Positions 53,868 to 62,494 of a DNA stretch of 64,000 nucleotides are shown here, one piece after another; within the stretch, counting starts at the first letter, position 1, and every line of letters begins with the position of its first letter. Source of the DNA: Candidatus Woesearchaeota archaeon (GTDB lineage Archaea > Nanobdellota > Nanobdellia > Woesearchaeales > UBA12501); the NCBI GenBank assembly GCA_030651375.1, contig JAUSFM010000003.1, positions 62,001-126,000 of the forward strand, written 5' to 3'. The notes under the pieces were generated by a model. That model was given only the letters and a program-made list of their open reading frames with translations. It did not search any database and had not been told where the DNA came from. The position numbers and the translations under genes are program-made.

Positions 53868-55178
53868 ATGGCCGGCTATGAAGATTTTGTTCATCTTGAG
53901 TATAAGCCAAAAGAGACTGACCTTCTTGTTAGCTTTCAGGTGCATGTGCCGTCATGGGAAACCGTCAAGCGCAGTGTGGGCGCAGTTGCGTCAGAAAGTT
54001 CTGTCGGAACATGGGCAAGTGTCGCTGGATTAAAATATGAGCATGTCAAAAAAGTTGCCGGACGAGTGTATGAAATAAAAAAGCATGGAAACGCCTACTG
54101 GGTAAAAATCGCGTATCCGCAAGACCATTTCGAAGCAGGCAACATGAGCCAGATTCTCGCAAGCATTGCCGGCAATGTATTCGGCATGAAAGCAGTGTCC
54201 GGCCTCCGATTGCAGGACATCCGCTGGCCAAAAAAGATTGTCAAGAGTTTTCCCGGTCCGCAGTTTGGCATTCCGGGCGTGAGAAAAATATTCAAAGAAT
54301 ACAAACGCCCCTTGATGTTGAGCGTACCGAAGCCGAAAGTGGGTATGACGGTTGCCGAGCATTGCGAAATTGGCCGGCAGATATGGAGCGGCGGGCTTGA
54401 CCTTCTGAAAGACGACGAAAATCTGACGAATCAAACATTCAACCCATTCACCAAGCGCGTGGCACTGGCGCACAAAATCAGGGAAAAAATTGAAAAGCAG
54501 ACCGGAGAAAAGAAAAGTTATCTCATCAACGTCACGTCAGGCACCTACAAAGAGATGGAAAAGCGCGTCAAGTTTGTCGCAAACCTCGGCTGGGAATATG
54601 TAATGATTGATATTATCACCGCAGGATGGAACGCTGTGCATAGCCTCCGCGAACTCTGCCAAGATTATGGCCTTGCAATTCATGCGCACCGCGCGTTTCA
54701 CGGCGCGTTTACCCGCGTGCCAACCCACGGCTTTTCAATGCTGGCAACCGCAGAAGTCGCGCGCTTGTTGGGAGTTGATAATCTTCATATTGGAACAGCA
54801 GGCGTGGGAAAACTCGTCGGCAGCAAAGAAGAAGTGCTTGAGATACAAGAGCATATCACCAAAAATACTATTGCGCCAAATCACGCAACGCATGGACTGG
54901 GGGAAAACTGGCAGAATATGCGGTCCACATTTCCCGCATCGTCAGGTGGCCTGCATCCGACCATTCTTCCACCGGTGCTTGACCGCATGGGCACGAACAT
55001 CATGCTGCAAATCGGCGGCGGCATCCACGGCCATCCGAAAGGAAGTTATGCAGGAGCGCGGGCAATGCGTGAAGCAGTTGAGGCATACATGGATGGCAGA
55101 AGCATGGAAGAAGCTGCAAAAACGTGCGTCGAACTGCGCCAGGCGCTGGAACACTTTGGATATATGCGGCCGCGGTAG
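53868..55178 (+). CDS. rbcL: Form III RuBisCO large subunit
   Basis: 436 residues. All main active-site residues are seen: K155 and K157 in VPKPKVGM, the carbamylated Lys K181 with D183 and E184 in GLDLLKDDEN, H272 and H274 in HAHRAFH, and K315 in GTAGVGKLVG. Converts ribulose 1,5-bisphosphate and CO2 to two 3-phosphoglycerate. The length and the YGLAIHAHRAF style are of archaeal form III, which works in AMP/nucleoside salvage rather than the Calvin cycle. GAGGTG precedes the ATG. No small subunit nearby. Confidence 0.95.
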   Translation: MAGYEDFVHLEYKPKETDLLVSFQVHVPSWETVKRSVGAVASESSVGTWASVAGLKYEHVKKVAGRVYEIKKHGNAYWVKIAYPQDHFEAGNMSQILASIAGNVFGMKAVSGLRLQDIRWPKKIVKSFPGPQFGIPGVRKIFKEYKRPLMLSVPKPKVGMTVAEHCEIGRQIWSGGLDLLKDDENLTNQTFNPFTKRVALAHKIREKIEKQTGEKKSYLINVTSGTYKEMEKRVKFVANLGWEYVMIDIITAGWNAVHSLRELCQDYGLAIHAHRAFHGAFTRVPTHGFSMLATAEVARLLGVDNLHIGTAGVGKLVGSKEEVLEIQEHITKNTIAPNHATHGLGENWQNMRSTFPASSGGLHPTILPPVLDRMGTNIMLQIGGGIHGHPKGSYAGARAMREAVEAYMDGRSMEEAAKTCVELRQALEHFGYMRPR

Positions 55179-55182
55179 ACGT

Positions 55183-56130
55183 TCATCCAAATATTCTTGT
55201 ATTCAAATTTTCAGCAACCAGCACAATCTTCTGCGCGTACGTCGCCGTATCTCCATTCGGCAATCGTCCGTACGGCTTAAGAAAACCGGTTGCCGACGTA
55301 CTTCCTAATCCGGCATTGTAGGCGGACCACGCTGCAAGCACGTTGCCGTTGCGCGCTTTCAAACTGTCAGCAATGTACCGCGCCATAGAAGGAACCGCAT
55401 GCGCACCGATAGTGCGTTGGTCAAAGTCATTCAAAAAAGCGCGGTCGTCTTCGTTGAAAATATCGCGACTGGAAATATTAGCTGCAAAAAAAAGTTTGAA
55501 TTCCTCTTTTGCCCGGCGTGCTGCTTCTTCAACCGCGGGAATTTCTTTTTTTTCCCGCTGCGAGCCGTTTTTTTTGTAGGCGCGCAGGGTTGCAGACAAG
55601 GATTCATACTCGCGCTGTTTTCCTGCAAGTTCAGGAAGCTGGTACGGCGACCGATAGTGCTCGGAAAGATCGCCGGCGCACACGAGATTGAATGGCTTGT
55701 CACGCGCAGTCGGCGCGATGAATTGGGCAACACCGACGGCAAGTGCAGAAGAAACTGCAAATTCATAGAACAATGACTCGACATACAAGCCGGCGACAAG
55801 AAGTGCCGGGTCAACCGGATGGATTGATTTATTTTTTTGGCAGCTTTCGACGGCAAGGGTGGTGATTTCCTCAAGCCGCGCTTCAAGCGAGTATTTCACG
55901 TCGTAAAACGGCTGTTTCCAGACGCCGAACGGCTGATTTGGCGGATGGTTTTGTTTCAAAAAATCCATTGTGGCGCTGCGCAATTTTCGTGTGTACCACC
56001 AGCCGCTGACGCCGTTGGGCGGCTCATAATTTTTTGGAAGAAGAATCGTAACCGGTGATTCTGCAACAAAATGCAGGCAGGATGCAAGCGGCAAACTGCC
56101 AAGCACAGCAAGAAAACTGCGGCGGTCCAT
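55183..56130 (-). CDS. Lytic transglycosylase-like lipoprotein, Tat-type signal
   Basis: 315 residues from the ATG at 56130, 26.5 bases from a TATA-like box. MDRRSFLAVLGSLPLASC has a twin-arginine RRSFL motif and a lipobox (LASC18). Residues 106-140 (DPALLVAGLYVESL with E118, then SALAVGVAQFIAPTA) and SAYNAGLG near 285 follow the SLT/goose-lysozyme pattern, with E118 as catalytic acid. Such enzymes cut murein glycan strands. A helical insert separates the halves. Divergent from the class A PBP gene, 90 bases away; stop is four bases from the RuBisCO stop. Confidence 0.75.
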   Translation of the reverse strand: MDRRSFLAVLGSLPLASCLHFVAESPVTILLPKNYEPPNGVSGWWYTRKLRSATMDFLKQNHPPNQPFGVWKQPFYDVKYSLEARLEEITTLAVESCQKNKSIHPVDPALLVAGLYVESLFYEFAVSSALAVGVAQFIAPTARDKPFNLVCAGDLSEHYRSPYQLPELAGKQREYESLSATLRAYKKNGSQREKKEIPAVEEAARRAKEEFKLFFAANISSRDIFNEDDRAFLNDFDQRTIGAHAVPSMARYIADSLKARNGNVLAAWSAYNAGLGSTSATGFLKPYGRLPNGDTATYAQKIVLVAENLNTRIFG

Positions 56131-56220
56131 ACTAAACAACAGGATGAGCAGTGTTATAGTTTGTTGTTGTGGAGCATGCTACAACACAGGTTTAAATTGA
56201 GAAGGGCAATGAATAAACCA
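56131..56220. promoter_or_regulatory. Divergent promoter region, transglycosylase and PBP
   Basis: Two TATA boxes in 90 bases: TTATAG at 56154-56159 (minus, for ATG 56130) and TTTAAATT at 56191-56198 (plus, for ATG 56221), each centred 26.5 bases from the start. Adjacent divergent promoters suggest joint control. Confidence 0.55.
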
Positions 56221-58449
56221 ATGCACAGCCACATTGCAGACGAGGAAATAGCTGAACGCGGAATAACTGAAACTTCAACCAAAAAAGAAAAAGGGCTGGT
56301 GCGAAGAGTTGCCACAAAAATAGGCGCGTATGTTCTTGCCGGAAGCATCGCTCTCGGCGCAGCGCTGGGCGTTGAACAGTTTGGAAGCCCGATACAGCGT
56401 TATGTGGGAAAAATAATGGTGGAGCACGAACAGGGAATTCTTGAACAAACTAATAACCGTGTCGCAAAAAAACTTGACGATATACTCGACCAGCTTAGCC
56501 CAGTACCGCTCAAAACGCTTGTACAACAGTATGCGCAGGAGCGAAGTGATGGAACAATAACACTGCTCGACCGCACCAAGACACCGTTTGCTGAACGCCC
56601 GCAGTATCAGGGAAAAGTGGTGCAGGACCGCACACGCGTAATCTGGAAATCTCTCGACGAAATTTCGCCGTATCTCGCCGCTGCAACCGTCGCGGCAGAG
56701 GACCGCCGATTTGAGCATCACGGCGCATGGGACCCTGCGGCCGCAATCAGCGCAGCAGCAGACATTGCAGCAGCAAGGGTGCAAGGGAAAAAAACATACC
56801 CCCGTGGCGCAAGCACCATAGCCATCCAGCTTGCTGATAACCTGCTCTGCCCCGCATGGAATCCACCGTACGCGTGCACGGCTGATAATAAGTTGGTGCA
56901 CAAAATGAGGGAATGGCTGCTTGCCGCAAAAATTGAGTCCGTGTCATCAAAAAAAGATATTCTTGAAACGTATTTGAACAGTGCTTATTTTGGGTATGAA
57001 CCAAGGAGCAAAGCGCATTTGGTCGGCGTTGAAGCAGCGGCACAGCATTATTTCGGCAAACAGGCAGTATCGCTTGACGCAGGAGAATCAGTTTTGCTGG
57101 TTGCGATGATAAAAAAGCCATCGCGGTATGGCACGCGGGCGTATGCAGATTTTTCACAGGGGAAATTGTCAACGGCTGCAGTAAACGGGCTTGTGCAGCG
57201 CGCGCAGTACGCAATTGAATCATTTGGTGAGATGAGCAGAAATGGAGAATTTCAACAGCCGTACTATGCAGCGATTAAACAAGACGATGTGCAGCGCATT
57301 ATCGCACAGCTTCATTATCGGAATCTGCCATTTGTGCGGCCGACGCCGGCAACGCCGCGTGAGCGCGCGTATGAATTTGAAGACGTGGTGCTTCAGCAGC
57401 TCGAAAAACTAAAATTGCCGGCGCATGGTGACGTAACTATTGAAACAACGCTTGATCCGGGGCTGCAGGATTTTTCACGCGATGTGCTGCGCCGCTCCAT
57501 TGAAAAAATACGCGCAAGCGGCGCGCCAAAGCCGGAATACCTAAACGGCTCTATCGTCGTCGTTGACACCGAAAATCAAGAACTTCTTTCCGTGGTCGGC
57601 GGATTGGGCATTGACCGCAACGATTATATCAACCGCGCCCTGCGACGCACGTCGGTTGGTTCTGGCTTTAAGCCGTTCATCACGTGGATGTATCTCGAGC
57701 AGGGCGGCCACATCACGGATACGTTCAAGGATGCGCCGAAAGTGCTCACGTACCAGTTCGCGCCGGGAAAAACAAAAACGTACCGGCCGGGAAATTTCAA
57801 GGGCCACTTCAGCTACCAGAACATCACGCTTGAGCAGGCGCTTGCCGAGTCAAAAAACACGATTTTTGCCGAAGTAAATTTCAACCTGATTCGTGATCTC
57901 GGCGCAGAAAAAATGAAACACGCGCTCAATATGCTCGGCATGGGACTTGAGCAGTACTGGCTTTCGTCGGTGCTCGGCACTGAAGTTGCGCCGCTTGATT
58001 TTGCCGGCGCGTTTTCAATATTTGCCAACGGAGGGACGGTGCATTTAAACGAGACCGGCATGGTAAACCTTGACCCGCTTAAAAAAATTGTGTACCATGA
58101 TCCGACAACCGGCGCTGAAAAAATATATCCTGAAACCGGCACCGCGTATGCAGCAATAACCCCACAGCATAGCGAAACGCTCGACCACGCATTGAGAAAA
58201 GTGGTAGTGGAAGGCACGGGAAAAAGAGCAGATATCACGGGGTATGACATTCGCGGCAAAACAGGCACGGGCCTCGCCAGCTTTATGTTTGTCGGATACG
58301 AGCCAGCGCTTGACCGGCTCGTGCTGGTGCAGTTCAGCTCTGACGAGCCTGCAGCAACCGGCCGGCTGAAATTAACGGGCGGTGAATGGGCTGCGCCGGC
58401 GGCAAAAGAAATATTCCAGTATATGATTGACCATCAGAAGCAGAGTTAG
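56221..58449 (+). CDS. Class A penicillin-binding protein (GT51 plus transpeptidase)
   Basis: 742 residues; ATG 56221 fits a leaderless message, ATG 56209 adds four. A membrane helix (about 33-52) is followed by the GT51 domain: E160 in AAEDRRFEHHG, R195-T199 in RGASTIAIQLADN (bacterial GGSTITQQ), and E249 in ILETYLNSAYFG. The transpeptidase domain has S481/K484 in VGSGFKPF (SxxK), S544-N546 (SKN) and K680-G682 (KTG). All motifs needed to polymerise lipid II-type glycan and cross-link peptides are present. Archaea normally lack murein. Composition matches neighbours, so it is settled in this genome or long acquired. Confidence 0.9.
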   Translation: MHSHIADEEIAERGITETSTKKEKGLVRRVATKIGAYVLAGSIALGAALGVEQFGSPIQRYVGKIMVEHEQGILEQTNNRVAKKLDDILDQLSPVPLKTLVQQYAQERSDGTITLLDRTKTPFAERPQYQGKVVQDRTRVIWKSLDEISPYLAAATVAAEDRRFEHHGAWDPAAAISAAADIAAARVQGKKTYPRGASTIAIQLADNLLCPAWNPPYACTADNKLVHKMREWLLAAKIESVSSKKDILETYLNSAYFGYEPRSKAHLVGVEAAAQHYFGKQAVSLDAGESVLLVAMIKKPSRYGTRAYADFSQGKLSTAAVNGLVQRAQYAIESFGEMSRNGEFQQPYYAAIKQDDVQRIIAQLHYRNLPFVRPTPATPRERAYEFEDVVLQQLEKLKLPAHGDVTIETTLDPGLQDFSRDVLRRSIEKIRASGAPKPEYLNGSIVVVDTENQELLSVVGGLGIDRNDYINRALRRTSVGSGFKPFITWMYLEQGGHITDTFKDAPKVLTYQFAPGKTKTYRPGNFKGHFSYQNITLEQALAESKNTIFAEVNFNLIRDLGAEKMKHALNMLGMGLEQYWLSSVLGTEVAPLDFAGAFSIFANGGTVHLNETGMVNLDPLKKIVYHDPTTGAEKIYPETGTAYAAITPQHSETLDHALRKVVVEGTGKRADITGYDIRGKTGTGLASFMFVGYEPALDRLVLVQFSSDEPAATGRLKLTGGEWAAPAAKEIFQYMIDHQKQS

Positions 58450-58525
58450 TTTTTGCCGTTGGTGTTTTTAGTTGTTGTTCTTGCTACACTATAAGTTTTT
58501 ATCACTGGCAAAACCACAGAAAAGA

Positions 58526-59896
58526 ATGGCACACCAAACACATCATTCTTTGATCGGGCGAATCGTCCGCTGGGGAAGTATCACCACACTGGTAGCCGGT
58601 GGCGCAGTGGGAACGTATATGCTCGTTGCAGAGACACCGTTTACCGAGAATATTTCTCTGGTGAGCAAAAGTTATGCCGCTGCAAAAATTGACACCGCGA
58701 TTGGCTGGGGGCACCGCGCGCTCACGACTGACCCTGCCGAACTTATGGACGATGTACGCAGCATGGGAGAAAAAGTTGAAAAAGTGTTAAGAGAATACCG
58801 CGGCCCGATTGCAACCGGTGAATTTGACGGCGTACTTGAAAGCATTCGCGGCATGCTTGAAGACCAGCGCACAACAATTTCAAACTACCGAACGAGCCAG
58901 GCAAACCAGATTGCAGCGGAACGAGAACTCACGCAGTGCATCATTCAAGTTGACGCTCTTTCACAATTAGCGCATGCCGTCGATAAAGCGCGCGATACAG
59001 TGCCCGGATGCACGCAAGCGCTTCAAAATTATCAGAATGTGCAAAAAGCAGCTGCGCCAGCAGGCGAATCAAAAAAATTAGGAAAGCCAACAGCGCAGCA
59101 GCTTGCGGCTGAATCAAAACGAATTCAGCAGCAGGCAGCAGGGCTTGAGCGCCTTGCATCGTGCGCAGAAACAATGGTGACTGCGTATGGCGCGTTTGAC
59201 GCGGCGCAGCAAAAACTCGAGCAGGCACAGCAAGGGAAGAATGCACACCAGCCAAAAGATATGTACGAAGCAGCATGTCTCATGAAAGGATTGGCTGTGT
59301 ATGCTCCGGTTATGGAACGTAGAGAGCTAAACGGGCTTCTTGATACGCTGACCGGCCAGATGCGTGGATTTTACGACGGAGAATCGCGCTATGCCCGCGA
59401 CCGTGACGCCGCATACCATGCGCTGAGTACGATGAATGTTGATGATGTTTCACAAGCGCGAAAAAGTATTGACGCGCGCGTTGAGGGAAGTGTGCGCATA
59501 CGCTTCTTTGTTGAAGATGTGCAGGCGCTTTCGCGCATGCCAAAACAGTATCGTGTTGAAGCGGCACGGTTTCTTGCGGAGTCAGTCTATGCCTCATCGC
59601 CTGAAGAGGGCGAACAGCTTGCGCGCATGCTTGCCCCGAAAATGTCGTCGGCAGTTGTGCGCGAGATGGCAGCTGCATTGCCAGCAGAAGAACAGCGGCG
59701 ATTGTATGGTGAGCTCGGCGCGCAACTAACGCCACCATCGACAAATACCGCGCCGTTCCAGCAGCCTCTGCAGCAACCGATGGGAAGTGCGCCGGGAAGT
59801 GCACACTATGACGCGGAAGACCGGCCAGCACAAACATACACACCACCTATTCCTGAAAAAGGATTTTTGCAAAGAGTGATTGAAAAAATATTGTAG
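58526..59896 (+). CDS. Membrane-anchored helical protein, Pro/Gln tail
   Basis: 456 residues from the ATG at 58526. One N-terminal membrane helix (about 14-34) then a helical, Ala/Gln/Arg-rich exterior or interior domain with six or so cysteines (about residues 130-275), and a C-terminal region with PLQQPMGSAPGS and a short amphipathic end PIPEKGFLQRVIEKIL. Follows the PBP by 76 bases in the same direction with its own weak TATA-like box. Not recognised; probably a partner of the PBP locus. Confidence 0.65.
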   Translation: MAHQTHHSLIGRIVRWGSITTLVAGGAVGTYMLVAETPFTENISLVSKSYAAAKIDTAIGWGHRALTTDPAELMDDVRSMGEKVEKVLREYRGPIATGEFDGVLESIRGMLEDQRTTISNYRTSQANQIAAERELTQCIIQVDALSQLAHAVDKARDTVPGCTQALQNYQNVQKAAAPAGESKKLGKPTAQQLAAESKRIQQQAAGLERLASCAETMVTAYGAFDAAQQKLEQAQQGKNAHQPKDMYEAACLMKGLAVYAPVMERRELNGLLDTLTGQMRGFYDGESRYARDRDAAYHALSTMNVDDVSQARKSIDARVEGSVRIRFFVEDVQALSRMPKQYRVEAARFLAESVYASSPEEGEQLARMLAPKMSSAVVREMAAALPAEEQRRLYGELGAQLTPPSTNTAPFQQPLQQPMGSAPGSAHYDAEDRPAQTYTPPIPEKGFLQRVIEKIL

Positions 59897-59951
59897 AAAA
59901 AAACAAAAGAATAAGGAACGAAGAATAAGGAACAAGTAGAGGAGGGAGACT

Positions 59952-60683
59952 ATGAACAATCGACGATTTCATGACCAAAAAAAAGCAGGAGGATATGTAA
60001 CAATAAAGCGCGTGCTTACCACGGTAGGCGCAGCAGGATGCGTGTACATCGGCACATGGCTCTCGAGCCCGACGCTGAACGAATCACTCGAACGGGTAAC
60101 AGCAGCGGCAACAGAAAGTGGCGAAGCAAGCGCCGCCGTTGGATATCGAGTTATGGACACGGCACTGCAGAGCTCAAAACAAGATGTGATAAAAGTGTTG
60201 GGGGACGTGCATGCAAAAGCGCCTGAAGCGTTTCAGCGATTTGTCAATCTAGCGTATGCAGTCAACGCGCTCAATGGCAGCACGCCCGGCCAGCTTGACC
60301 CGACACGATTGGGAAATGTGGTATTGGGTGAAGCGTCGATTGGCCAGCGTGATGGCACGATTTCTGTTGAATATCAACAGCCCGGCAGCGCGCCGCAAAG
60401 TTACGCAGTCCGCACATTTAATGGAGACAACGGGCTTGAGCTCGTGCTGCAGCGCACCGGACTTGCGCCTATTTCAGTTGGCCCGCCTGCACTGACCGTG
60501 CCAAATGCACCAATGTCGCCGGGAGTTGTGTACCAACAACCGCAGCAGCCTGCACCGTTGTCAAGTGCACCGGCACCGTATCACGCGGCGGCCGGAAGTG
60601 GAGCAACGTATGCGCCAGCACCATCGGTATCAGCAGCACCGATTCCAAGCATCGGCAGCTTGTTCAAAACAGTGACGCACTAA
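59952..60683 (+). CDS. Membrane-anchored protein with Pro/Ala/Gln-rich tail
   Basis: 243 residues, GGAGGGAG before the ATG. A basic start, one hydrophobic segment (about 19-38), about 120 residues of mixed domain, then a Pro/Ala/Gln/Ser-rich tail ending PIPSIGSLFKTVTH. The end shares PIPxxGxL with the preceding protein. The stop overlaps the next start (TAATG). Confidence 0.65.
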   Translation: MNNRRFHDQKKAGGYVTIKRVLTTVGAAGCVYIGTWLSSPTLNESLERVTAAATESGEASAAVGYRVMDTALQSSKQDVIKVLGDVHAKAPEAFQRFVNLAYAVNALNGSTPGQLDPTRLGNVVLGEASIGQRDGTISVEYQQPGSAPQSYAVRTFNGDNGLELVLQRTGLAPISVGPPALTVPNAPMSPGVVYQQPQQPAPLSSAPAPYHAAAGSGATYAPAPSVSAAPIPSIGSLFKTVTH

Positions 60684-61000
60684 TGAGCACCATGAACACC
60701 GCACCAATCGCAGAGACGCTGAATGCAACCGAACAGATACGTTCCACACTGTGGAACGCGCTGCAGCTCGAAGAGCCACGCTACACCATGGCTGACCGCG
60801 TTATGCTCGCGGCAGCATCGGTATTTGGCGAACGCGCATATCGGCGGATGGAACACGCAGTTAACCAGCAGCATGTTCCGGGTGTCATCGCTGACCTCGA
60901 CCGGTTTGCGCATGATTTGAAGCGGGAACTGGGCAATGCGTACCGAGGAGGGAAAGAGGGAAGTGTTCAGTGCGAGACAGCGCGAGTTTATATCGCTTGA
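60683..61000 (+). CDS. Hypothetical helical protein, 105 residues
   Basis: Starts by one-base overlap with the preceding stop, so translationally coupled. Soluble, helical, Arg/Glu/Ala-rich; no family recognised. Position suggests a role with the membrane-anchored proteins. Confidence 0.6.
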   Translation: MSTMNTAPIAETLNATEQIRSTLWNALQLEEPRYTMADRVMLAAASVFGERAYRRMEHAVNQQHVPGVIADLDRFAHDLKRELGNAYRGGKEGSVQCETARVYIA

Positions 61001-61142
61001 CGAGCATACAAAAAATGATTCAAAAATAAAAATTCAAAAAATAAAAGTAATAAAAATAATTGAAAATAAAGCTTGAAAAAATAAAAGAAAATAAAACAAT
61101 AAAAATGAACAATAAGAATCATTTTTCACGGAGGGAACGAAC
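61001..61142. repeat. A-rich spacer with long-range inverted repeat
   Basis: The 142-base spacer is about 65 percent A. AAAAATGATTC (61011-61021) and GAATCATTTTT (61116-61126) are perfect 11-base inverted arms 94 bases apart, just before the GGAGGG site of the next gene. They may fold the transcript or bring two protein sites together. Confidence 0.5.
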
Positions 61143-62423
61143 ATGGCAGACAAAGATGGTAACGGAAAGGAAGGAACAGACCATTCTATTGATGAAAAAA
61201 ATTGGGAGCAAATAGAGAAAGAGCTCCGCGCTGAAGGGGCATCAGGGACAGGAACAAATGGTGCTTATACAACGACGACACAGCAGCAAAACGGCTCAAA
61301 TGGAACAGGCACGAAACGCGGCGGACTTGAAGGAGCAGTAAATGCACCTGACCTTGCACAGATGTACCATGTAAACGGCGCAGGAAATGGATCACAGAAT
61401 CCGCTCACCGCAAAAGCAAAAGAATTGGGACTGCTTGAGGGCATTAACCTTCCCGGCACGCAGAGAGAATTAGATACTATGCAGAAACAGGCAGAAGAAA
61501 CACCAAATTTTCTTGAGCAAAAAATGAAGTTCCTCGCTGATGTAAAGGTAGAAGATTATTACGGCACACTGGATGGGGCGCTGATCGGCGTTGCCCGAAG
61601 AATGGGAACGAAAGTATATGGAACAGTGCAAGGCTGGGTTGATAACCGGGTGAAAAAAGGACTTAAGGATATGGTTCGCTCAGACCTTGAAGAGCAGGCA
61701 ACAAAATTACGCGCAAATGTTGAGCGATATGAAAAGATTTCTGGCGAGCTAAGCAAGGTTGGCGAGAAATATTCGCAACGGAGCATTGTTGGAAATGCCA
61801 TGCTACAACAGGAAACCTACCCAAAAATAGCGGAGGGATATAAAGAGATAGAGCGGCTCAACAAAGATCTCGCAGCAGCAACACAATCGGGAGATTTCAC
61901 GAAGGCCCATGCAGCACGCATGGAAGGGAACCGAAAAGAAAAAGAAGTTGCTGAACAAGAAAACTTTTATGAACGCCTTGATTTCCGCGTGAAGGCAGCA
62001 AGGACAGCAACCACCGCAGTGGAGGGGCTCATCGAGCGTGCTACCAGGTATTCAAGCATGACGCAGCGCTACCTTATGGCGGTTGAAGAAAAAATCTCAA
62101 TGTTAGGAATGGTCGACGAGATTGCCGGCATCCAGTTTGAAATAACGCCCGCGAATCTTGAGAACCTCGACTTTCTGTTGAGCGACGCAGGAAACATGAT
62201 CGGTGCAAGGGGCTGTGAAATCAATCACGCCATTCAAGCAGGTGGAGACCCGACACGGGGACCAGACTTGAAGCCGGACTACCTCGCAAGCGACGCAGAA
62301 GCCATGCGAACTGAAACGTACCGAAGTGATAGAAGGGCACGCATTGAGCGGCTCCACTCGGAACGCGTCAGCCAGTTGAATGAAGCGGCGGCAGCGTACG
62401 AGACTCCACCTCCATCGGCGTGA
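61143..62423 (+). CDS. Soluble coiled-coil protein, 426 residues
   Basis: GGAGGG lies before the ATG. The first 90 residues are disordered (Gly/Asn/Thr/Gln). Residues about 110-340 are mostly helical with coiled-coil character, including MVRSDLEEQATKLRANVERY and LNKDLAAATQSGDF. No signal peptide or membrane helix. The last residues are ETPPPSA. No family recognised; a scaffold between the membrane proteins and the AAA+ ATPase is possible. Confidence 0.65.
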   Translation: MADKDGNGKEGTDHSIDEKNWEQIEKELRAEGASGTGTNGAYTTTTQQQNGSNGTGTKRGGLEGAVNAPDLAQMYHVNGAGNGSQNPLTAKAKELGLLEGINLPGTQRELDTMQKQAEETPNFLEQKMKFLADVKVEDYYGTLDGALIGVARRMGTKVYGTVQGWVDNRVKKGLKDMVRSDLEEQATKLRANVERYEKISGELSKVGEKYSQRSIVGNAMLQQETYPKIAEGYKEIERLNKDLAAATQSGDFTKAHAARMEGNRKEKEVAEQENFYERLDFRVKAARTATTAVEGLIERATRYSSMTQRYLMAVEEKISMLGMVDEIAGIQFEITPANLENLDFLLSDAGNMIGARGCEINHAIQAGGDPTRGPDLKPDYLASDAEAMRTETYRSDRRARIERLHSERVSQLNEAAAAYETPPPSA

Positions 62424-62494
62424 TTCTTTTAGTTTTTATTTTTTTCTGTTTTTATTTTTAATTTATTTTTGATCTTGAGTGAGGAAAGTACCCC

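Noticed and set aside
56275-56901. Long minus-strand frame inside the PBP gene
   Set aside because: It is opposite a gene with complete conserved motifs; Cys-rich meaningless translation typical of antisense frames in GC-rich codons.
61011-61126. Terminator hairpin after the 60683 gene
   Set aside because: The inverted arms are 94 bases apart and the second is followed by the next gene's ribosome site, with no T-run on the plus strand; left as a repeat only.
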